A stretch of 15,806 bases of DNA from NCBI GenBank assembly GCA_902772615.1, contig CACYBC010000060.1:1-15806 (forward strand), in the 5' to 3' direction. Made by a program: the position numbers and the translations under genes. This document shows positions 1 through 5,678 of the stretch, in pieces. The stretch is from an uncultured Ruminococcus sp. (lineage in GTDB: Bacteria > Bacillota > Clostridia > Oscillospirales > Ruminococcaceae). Numbering within the stretch: position 1 is the first letter of the stretch; each line of letters begins with the position of its first letter. The notes under the pieces are model-generated. The model ran no database searches. It was not told the DNA's origin and saw nothing but the letters and a program-made list of their open reading frames with translations.

Positions 1-30
1 AGAGCCCCGTTTTTGTTTGACAATAAAATG

Positions 31-1029
31 TTATCTTCTGGGTCCGTTTATCCTGGGATCGGATCCGTCGAAGTCGATGTTCTCCGCTATGGCGTCGTCG
101 ATGAGCTTGATCTGTTCGTCGCTCAGCATCCAGTCGAACGCGGCACAGTTCATCTCGGCTTCCTTTCTGTTCCTCACGCCGACCATGGCAGTGGATACGT
201 AATCCTTCTGGGTCTGCCAGTTGATCGCGACCTGCACCGTCGGCCTTCCGACTTCCTCGCCTATCTTGTCGAGGACATCGACTACCTTCATGACCTTGCT
301 GAAATGAGGCTCCTTGAAGAAGGGATAGAAATAGTTCCTGGGATCCCTCTGTTCGAATGTCGGTTCGGTGCGGAACGCTCCGGAGAGGATGCCGCCGCCG
401 ATGGAGCCGTATGTGAAGGTGTTGAGCCGGCTTGCCGCTGCCCACTTGAGCAGTTCCTCGTCTCTTCTGACGACCATTGAATAAGGAGGCTGGATCGCGT
501 CGATCTGGCATACTCTCTGGCACTCGATTATCTGGTTTTTCTGGAAGTTGCTGAGACCTACGAACCGGATCTTTCCCTGTTTTTTGAGGGTCTTCATGGC
601 TTCCATCGTCTCGGAGAACGGCGTGTCGAGATCCGGCCAGTGCACGAAGTAGAAGTCGATGTAGTCGGTCCCGAGTCTCCTCAGGGACTGTTCGCACTCA
701 TAGAGAACGTTCTCGTATCTGCCGTCACGGGCATAGAATGCTTCCGTCCGGACTGCCTTCAGGGTGGTCCTTGCGGCGCCGACCTTCGTCGCCACGAAGA
801 TCTTGCTGCGGTCCAGCTCCTTGAGAGCCTTTCCGACTACGGTCTCGGAATATCCGGCACCGTAATCCGGAGCGGTATCGAGGATATTGACTCCGTTGTC
901 CACCATCGCGTGGATGGCATCTATGCTGTCTTCCACGGTGATCTCACCGTATGTGTTTCCCATTGGCCAGGTGCCTATACACATCGCGGAGATATCAGCG
1001 TTTGCTGAGTTAAAGTGCTTGTAACGCAT
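31..1029 (-). CDS. Aldo/keto reductase
   Basis: A 332-residue NAD(P)H-dependent oxidoreductase of the aldo/keto reductase superfamily, expected to be a cytoplasmic TIM barrel that reduces aldehydes or ketones. The catalytic tetrad is visible: Asp51 and Tyr56 in LDTAPDYGAGYSE, Lys82 in FVATKVG and His130 in FYFVHWPDLD. The middle holds the usual VGLSNF strand (around residue 157), and the C-terminal part has a cofactor-binding-type segment (AMVGVRNRKEAEMN). The ATG start has a GGAGG eight bases upstream (plus-strand 1038-1042). Length is normal for the family. The gene lies downstream of the OGG-type glycosylase on the same strand, with 111 bases between them that carry inverted repeats, so it may have its own control. 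Substrate cannot be told from the sequence. Confidence 0.93.
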   Translation of the reverse strand: MRYKHFNSANADISAMCIGTWPMGNTYGEITVEDSIDAIHAMVDNGVNILDTAPDYGAGYSETVVGKALKELDRSKIFVATKVGAARTTLKAVRTEAFYARDGRYENVLYECEQSLRRLGTDYIDFYFVHWPDLDTPFSETMEAMKTLKKQGKIRFVGLSNFQKNQIIECQRVCQIDAIQPPYSMVVRRDEELLKWAAASRLNTFTYGSIGGGILSGAFRTEPTFEQRDPRNYFYPFFKEPHFSKVMKVVDVLDKIGEEVGRPTVQVAINWQTQKDYVSTAMVGVRNRKEAEMNCAAFDWMLSDEQIKLIDDAIAENIDFDGSDPRINGPRR

Positions 1030-1140
1030 TTACTTGACCTCCATGACCGTTTTTTTGTTATATCTATCATACTTCAAACATCGTCTGCTTGTGTAATCGC
1101 ACAAGTGACAAACTTGCAGGGCATTTTCGGTCACTTTGCA
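1030..1140 (-). promoter_or_regulatory. Upstream region of the aldo/keto reductase with overlapping inverted repeats
   Basis: This gap separates the glycosylase stop from the reductase start. It contains the inverted repeat CTTGTG/CACAAG (1088-1093 and 1100-1105, 6-base spacer) and an overlapping one, CAAGT/ACTTG, which shares the CAAG bases at 1102-1105. Between these and the ATG, the minus strand reads TATGAT and TATAAC, both possible -10 elements, but I find no clear -35. The repeats could be an operator for the reductase or alternative RNA hairpins after the glycosylase gene. Confidence 0.4.
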
Positions 1141-1947
1141 TCAATCCCTGTCCAGCATTCCTTCGTTTCTGGCGTAGTGGAATATGTACTGCTGGGCGAT
1201 GCCTGCATATCGTGAGGCACATTCCGGAAGTCCGCCGGGGAAGAGCTGAGCCATGGCCCTCTTGATCCATACATCCCTTGGGAACGCGTCAAGTCTGTAC
1301 AGACCGAACAGCAGAGTGCAGTCAGCGACCTTGGGACCTACGCCTTTGATCGTCATGAGGCTGCTGCGTGCATCGTCCAGCGGAAGTTTTCTGAGCATGT
1401 CCTCGTCTATCTCACCGGATGCCACCCTGCGCGCTGCGTCGATGAGATACGGCGCTCTGTAGCCGCAGTGAAGCTCCGCAAGGTCATCCTCCCGCAGAAC
1501 GGCTACATCCTCCGCGAGCGGGAAGGCGTGGTATCCGCCCATGTCTCTGCCGAACAGCTCGCAGAACTTGTCAATTATCTTCTGTATCCTCGGTATGTTG
1601 TTGTTCTGGGATATGATAAAGCTCTCCAGAGTCTCCCAGAAGGGCTGCTTCATGATCCGTATGTCGCCGCATAAAGCCGTGATCTCGGCGAGTTTTTTAT
1701 CGGCTGAGAGCTGTGAGTTGATGGCGCTGTAATCCTCGCTGAGTCCGAGATAGTCGCCGATCCAGGACGGATCGTCCCCGGAACAGTCGGCAGCGATCAC
1801 GTCGTCGCCTTCCTGTCTCAGGATGATCATGCGGTCTCCGACTACGCCTGTAAATGCACCGCTCCTGTCCTGTCTGAACCTGAAACACTGACCGCAGCTG
1901 AGGGTGTTGGAAAGTGAGAAACCAGAGATGTGAAATACTGTCTCCAC
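1141..1947 (-). CDS. ogg: 8-oxoguanine DNA glycosylase/AP lyase (OGG1-type)
   Basis: A 268-residue bifunctional base-excision repair enzyme that removes 8-oxoguanine from DNA and nicks the abasic site. An OGG N-terminal domain comes first (around residues 5-110, with the typical CGQCFRF at 18-24), then an HhH-GPD domain. SQNNNI (113-118) matches the SNNNI segment of OGG1. The helix-hairpin-helix plus catalytic lysine is GVGPKVADC (Lys206), and the catalytic aspartate is Asp225 in FPRDVW. Both residues line up with Lys249 and Asp268 of human OGG1. The start is GTG (plus-strand 1945-1947), chosen because GGAG lies six bases upstream and the N-terminus fits the family. The reaction assignment is from the family; the motifs are seen directly. 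Confidence 0.93.
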   Translation of the reverse strand: METVFHISGFSLSNTLSCGQCFRFRQDRSGAFTGVVGDRMIILRQEGDDVIAADCSGDDPSWIGDYLGLSEDYSAINSQLSADKKLAEITALCGDIRIMKQPFWETLESFIISQNNNIPRIQKIIDKFCELFGRDMGGYHAFPLAEDVAVLREDDLAELHCGYRAPYLIDAARRVASGEIDEDMLRKLPLDDARSSLMTIKGVGPKVADCTLLFGLYRLDAFPRDVWIKRAMAQLFPGGLPECASRYAGIAQQYIFHYARNEGMLDRD

Positions 1948-2064
1948 GTTGAGCTCCGCCTTCTTTCTGATTTGATTCCAGTCTGTTATTTTGTCTGTAA
2001 GTTTTATTCTTCGTTTTCAACCGTTTATGCATCGCCTGCAGCTGCAGAAACTACCTAAACAAAG

Positions 2065-2096
2065 GACTTTTCAACATCTTCAACAGACTTTTCGAC
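2065..2096. repeat. Two direct repeats GACTTTTCRAC spaced 21 bases
   Basis: Copies at 2065-2075 (GACTTTTCAAC) and 2086-2096 (GACTTTTCGAC) differ at one base and start 21 bases apart, about two DNA helical turns. They would face the same side of the helix, as expected for sites of a cooperatively binding regulator. Which protein, if any, binds is unknown. Confidence 0.5.
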
Positions 2097-2295
2097 AGAA
2101 AAAACATGAATAAAACAGAATACAGTTTGTAATCTGACCGTCGCCTGTCCGGCAGCCGGCAGTTTCCTCACTGTTCCGGGTGAGCGGCAGTGACAGGAAC
2201 CGATAAAAAAAGTGCTCCTGTCCCGGGCAATTCGCAACAATCTGTTAAAAGTATATGGAAAACGCTATTTAATAATCAACTAATGTGCTTCTTTG

Positions 2296-2304
2296 TGGTA
2301 TAAT
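2296..2304 (+). promoter_or_regulatory. Extended -10 promoter of the rRNA methyltransferase gene
   Basis: The sequence TGGTATAAT is a perfect TATAAT with the TGn extension. The -35 position (TCAACT at 2276-2281) matches the consensus poorly, as is common with extended -10 promoters. Transcription would start about seven bases downstream, around 2311-2312, which is exactly the ATG of the gene. Confidence 0.7.
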
Positions 2305-2311
2305 CACACGC

Positions 2312-3091
2312 ATGGGAACAAATGATACTAAGAGCATAAAAAAAGAGCAGACCGAAGAGGAAAACGGCATTCTGTACGGCAGAAATGTCGTCACCGAATT
2401 TCTCCGGAGCGGAAGACATGCCGATACACTGTTCGTCAGCAGCGAGACCTCCGAGAAGGACCTCTCCTTCTACAGGGCACTTGCTGCGGGAAGCGGTGCG
2501 GTAATAAAGACGGTGCCGTCACAGAAGCTCACCCGCATATGCGGAAGCGAGCGTCATCAGGGCGTCGCAGTCAGTGCTTCATTCTGCGATTATGTCCCGC
2601 TCGGCGACATACTGAATGCTTCCAGGGAATCCGGAAAGGCACCGTTCATCGTCATATGCGACGGGATCGAGGATCCGCACAACCTTGGCGCGATACTCAG
2701 GACCGCTGAGTGCGCCGGAGTGAGCGGAGTGATAATCCCGAAGCGCAGGGGAGCCGGAGTAAACGCCACGGTGCACCGCACTTCAGCGGGTGCCTGCAGT
2801 CATATACCGATCTGCCGGGTGACCAATATCGTGAACACCATAAGGGAACTCAAGAAGGCGGGAGTGTTCTGCTTCTGCGCCGATATGGGAGGTGCCTACT
2901 GCTACGACACCGACCTTACGGGACCCATCGCCATGGTCATAGGATCGGAGGGGTTCGGAGTTTCCAGACTGGTAAGAGAGGTGTGCGACGGTGTGGTGTC
3001 TCTTCCCATGTTCGGACAGGTGAATTCACTCAACGCATCGGCTGCGGCCAGTGCGGTGATATATGAGATAGTCAGACAGCGAATCTCTTGA
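2312..3091 (+). CDS. rlmB: 23S rRNA (guanosine-2'-O)-methyltransferase, RlmB/TrmH family
   Basis: A 259-residue SpoU-class SAM-dependent 2'-O-methyltransferase with a trefoil-knot fold. The N-terminal substrate-binding domain (about residues 20-95, beginning ILYGRNVVTEFL) is followed by the SPOUT domain with its three motifs: NLGAILRTAECAG (124-136), MVIGSEGFGVS (208-218) and LPMFGQVNSLNASAAAS (231-247). Closest in type to RlmB, which methylates G2251 of 23S rRNA; other TrmH-family targets are possible. ATG 2312 is preferred over an in-frame GTG at 2285 because the TATAAT box lies between them, so the GTG would be outside the transcript. No Shine-Dalgarno sequence precedes the ATG, which points to a leaderless mRNA. 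The stop TGA (3089-3091) touches the next gene. Confidence 0.9.
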   Translation: MGTNDTKSIKKEQTEEENGILYGRNVVTEFLRSGRHADTLFVSSETSEKDLSFYRALAAGSGAVIKTVPSQKLTRICGSERHQGVAVSASFCDYVPLGDILNASRESGKAPFIVICDGIEDPHNLGAILRTAECAGVSGVIIPKRRGAGVNATVHRTSAGACSHIPICRVTNIVNTIRELKKAGVFCFCADMGGAYCYDTDLTGPIAMVIGSEGFGVSRLVREVCDGVVSLPMFGQVNSLNASAAASAVIYEIVRQRIS

Positions 3092-3092
3092 T

Positions 3093-3097
3093 GGAGG
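3093..3097 (+). promoter_or_regulatory. Ribosome binding site that decides a TTG start
   Basis: GGAGG lies eight bases before TTG 3106. The nearby in-frame ATG at 3091 overlaps the previous stop as TGATG but has no ribosome binding site, and the GGAGG lies just inside it. This favours TTG 3106 as the start of the next gene and suggests coupled translation. Confidence 0.7.
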
Positions 3098-3105
3098 ATA
3101 TTAAT

Positions 3106-5562
3106 TTGGCTGACAACAGATATGATATCGATTCTCTGTTAGCGGAGATCAGGAGGAAAAAGGCCGAGATCGAGGGCAAGGATCCGGACTCTGCCGAGGC
3201 TGAGGGACCGGCGGCGGTCTCCGTGCCTTCCGTGACGAGCATCCTTGAATCGCTCAATTCTGCAAACAGGCAGGAGGAGACCGCTTCAGAGGAGGAAGTT
3301 TCCGCGGATGCGCCTACCAAGGAGGTGCCCGATCTCTCTGAACTGAAGAATGAAACTGAAGAAGACGCAGCAGGAACGGCGGAAACGGACGTGCAGGAAC
3401 CCAGGAACCTGAGGTCCATCAGCGAACAGCTGACCGGAAGTTTCGATGCTGTCACGACGGAGTATACCGGCGAATTCAGCCTCGGACAGAACACCGAAAG
3501 CGACGGGTCCGTGGAAGAAAATGATGAAGATGATGAGGATGACGCCGATTTCACGCGCTCCGGAGTAGAAGATCACCCGCTGTTCCGCGAAAAGACGGCC
3601 TCATTCAACGTGATCCCTCAGCTCGACGACGATCAGATACCTGAATCGGCGAGACCTCAGGATGATCCGGAGGCGACGGGAAGCCTCCGCCTGGACGACA
3701 AGCAGAAGGACAGCACGACCCAGGGCATCCTCAACATAAGGGAGAGCATGGACGACAACTTCCGTGAGCTCTTCGGAGACACTGTCATTGTCGAGCACAA
3801 GGATACCAAGAAACAGAACCGCAGGAAGCTTCATGTGGATGAGATAAACAACCTCGACGAGAGCGACGGCGGGACCGACAGGGAAGAGAACCCTGATGCG
3901 CTGTACGACCTGCTTTCCAGGAGGATCACTTCATCCGTGATCGCCTGCGTCATCACTGCTGTGGCAGCGATCGTGATCATCGCGTTCGCGTATATCGGAT
4001 TCATCAAAGGGACCGGCAACAGCAGGACTGCTTCCATCGTCACTGCGGTCTGCATGGCTGCCGCCATCGCGGCAAACTGGAAAACGGTGTTCCCGGGAAT
4101 AGCGGCGATGTTCACTTCTAAACCGAAGCTCACCTCGCTGGCGGGATTCTCATCACTGCTCGCTCTGGCTGAACCGGTGGTATGCATAGCTGCGGATTCC
4201 TATCCCGAGAAGGGATATTCCGCTGTCATCGCCTCCGTCACCCTTCTGATGTGTGATATTGGGGCGATGCTCAAGGCGTTCAGGGATAACAAGAACTTCC
4301 GTTCTGTCTCTGAGAATCCCCAGAAATACGCATCTACCGTCGTGACGGATCAGTCGGTCGTGCAGATGCTTTCAAACGACCTGCCGAAGTCTTCAACAGG
4401 CATCCTGATCAGCCACAGGACCGGATATACCGACAGGTTCGCCGATTACTGCGATACTGATGACGCGGATTTCAACAAGACGAGAAAAGTCGAACCGATC
4501 GCCGCTCTCATATGCGCAGCGCTCGGAGTCATCTCCTACTTTGTGAAGGATCTCTCGGCAGCCGAAGCTGTCAGAGTATCGGCACTTGCGGCAGCGATAA
4601 GCGCTCCGTTCATGTCCTCACTGATGTTCGAACTGCCGATCCACAAGCTCCAGCTCAAGCTCAACAGGATAGGCGCCGTAGTACCTGGATATGCAGCAGC
4701 CGAAGATGTTGCCAGCGCGAACTGCGTGGTGCTCGAGGGAAGAGAACTGTTCCCGAGGGAGAAGGTGCTTCTGCACGGGATAAAGACCTTTGAGAAGGAG
4801 AGGATCGATCAGGCCATCCTGTATGCCGCCTCGGTGCTCATCCACTCATGCGACACCATGTCGCACATGTTCCTGAAGGTCATTCAGGGAAAGACGGACA
4901 TGCTCTTCGACACGGACAGCGTCGTCTATGAGGAGGGGCTCGGATTCAGCTTCTGGGTCGATCAGAACCGTATCCTGGTCGGCAGAAGGGAGATGCTGGA
5001 ATCACACGACATCGAAGTTCCGTCGAGAGACTATGAGGACAGATACACAAAATCCTCAACAAGGGACGCCATTTATCTCGCGGTTGCAGGGAAGCTGTAC
5101 GCGATGTTCGTCGTCGGCTATTCTCCCGACGAGGAGATGAAGCGCATGCTTGACGGACTCGTCAAGAACGACATAAGCATCATCGTCAGGACCAGGGACT
5201 TCATCATCTCGCCCGAAAAGATATCCCGGATGTACGGGATACCTCAGTCGATGGTCACCATGGTGAGAGACAGCTCGATGCAGGAACTCGCGAGGATGAC
5301 CGAGTACACCATCCACAGCCCGTCCTCACTGACTCACGTCGGCTCTGTCGGCGCTTTCCTGAAGGGACAGATAGGGTGCAACGACCTGATCTCCGGCGCT
5401 GACACATCATCCGTAGTAGGACTTGCCGGCATGGCGGTGGGCACCGTGCTCGCGGCAGTACTGGCGCTCGTCGGAGGACTCGATACCGTGAGCATACTTT
5501 CTGTGGCTATGTTCCAGGTGATCTGGAGCATCATCCATCTGATAGTGATAGCGATTAAATAA
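3106..5562 (+). CDS. Membrane protein resembling a catalytically dead P-type ATPase, with long acidic N-terminus
   Basis: An 818-residue protein from the TTG start (823 residues if ATG 3091 is used). Residues 1-270 are hydrophilic, rich in Asp, Glu and Ser, probably disordered, with a run of almost pure Asp/Glu near 137-147. Predicted membrane helices: about 277-300, 309-330, 343-363, 371-389, 463-481, 491-510, then 770-791 and 797-817. The region between helices 6 and 7 follows the layout of P1B-type ATPase P and N domains: ANCVVLEGREL (540-548) at the place of the D-K-T-G-T phosphorylation site, AAS (574-576), GLGFSFWVDQNRILVGRREM (611-630) like the nucleotide-domain G-x-G...VG segment, and IVRTRD (693-698) at the place of the T-G-D motif. 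The phosphorylated Asp, T-G-E, T-G-D and G-D-G-x-N-D are all absent. It is probably not a pump. The fold assignment is inference and the function unknown. It is cotranscribed with rlmB. Confidence 0.8.
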   Translation: MADNRYDIDSLLAEIRRKKAEIEGKDPDSAEAEGPAAVSVPSVTSILESLNSANRQEETASEEEVSADAPTKEVPDLSELKNETEEDAAGTAETDVQEPRNLRSISEQLTGSFDAVTTEYTGEFSLGQNTESDGSVEENDEDDEDDADFTRSGVEDHPLFREKTASFNVIPQLDDDQIPESARPQDDPEATGSLRLDDKQKDSTTQGILNIRESMDDNFRELFGDTVIVEHKDTKKQNRRKLHVDEINNLDESDGGTDREENPDALYDLLSRRITSSVIACVITAVAAIVIIAFAYIGFIKGTGNSRTASIVTAVCMAAAIAANWKTVFPGIAAMFTSKPKLTSLAGFSSLLALAEPVVCIAADSYPEKGYSAVIASVTLLMCDIGAMLKAFRDNKNFRSVSENPQKYASTVVTDQSVVQMLSNDLPKSSTGILISHRTGYTDRFADYCDTDDADFNKTRKVEPIAALICAALGVISYFVKDLSAAEAVRVSALAAAISAPFMSSLMFELPIHKLQLKLNRIGAVVPGYAAAEDVASANCVVLEGRELFPREKVLLHGIKTFEKERIDQAILYAASVLIHSCDTMSHMFLKVIQGKTDMLFDTDSVVYEEGLGFSFWVDQNRILVGRREMLESHDIEVPSRDYEDRYTKSSTRDAIYLAVAGKLYAMFVVGYSPDEEMKRMLDGLVKNDISIIVRTRDFIISPEKISRMYGIPQSMVTMVRDSSMQELARMTEYTIHSPSSLTHVGSVGAFLKGQIGCNDLISGADTSSVVGLAGMAVGTVLAAVLALVGGLDTVSILSVAMFQVIWSIIHLIVIAIK

Positions 5563-5563
5563 C

Positions 5564-5621
5564 CGGCACAGGACATATACGCTAAAAAGGTATTTGAATT
5601 GTCCTGCCGTTATGATAGAAT
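5564..5621 (+). promoter_or_regulatory. Promoter of the EF-G-like gene with an inverted repeat around the -35
   Basis: A -35 TTGAAT (5594-5599) and -10 TAGAAT (5616-5621) are separated by 16 bases; TATGAT at 5611 overlaps the -10. An inverted repeat CGGCA-ca-GGACA (5564-5575) and TGTCCTGCCG (5600-5609) brackets the -35, and its right arm lies in the promoter spacer, where a repressor would block polymerase. There is no T-run after it, so it does not look like a terminator for the preceding gene. Confidence 0.55.
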
Positions 5622-5678
5622 TTAAATGTTGCAAACAAACCAGATAAGGTACATCAATATTTAGGGGGAAATCATTTA

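Larger units (their letters stand above)
1948..2311. other. Non-coding divergent intergenic region with repeats and inverted repeats
   Basis: No convincing gene lies here between the divergent glycosylase and rRNA methyltransferase genes. It contains a palindrome CTGCAGCTGCAG (2036-2047) and two copies of GACTTTTCRAC exactly 21 bases apart (2065-2075 and 2086-2096). A GC-rich segment (2145-2227) has competing inverted repeats: TTCCT-CACTG pairs with CAGTG-ac-AGGAA (2164-2173 with 2188-2199), while GACAGGA (2192-2198) can instead pair with TCCTGTC (2216-2222). The right end holds the promoter of the methyltransferase gene. I could not place a good promoter for the glycosylase. Confidence 0.6.

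Noticed and set aside
2065..2096. DnaA-box-like or replication-origin repeats
   Set aside because: No TTATCCACA-type box, no dnaA or dnaN nearby; the GTTGAAAAG-like string alone is not enough.
4735..4749. Possible frameshift or sequencing error destroying the P-type phosphorylation motif
   Set aside because: The frame stays open and P-type-like on both sides, and no other frame here encodes D-K-T-G-T; several other motifs are also lost, so a single error cannot explain it.
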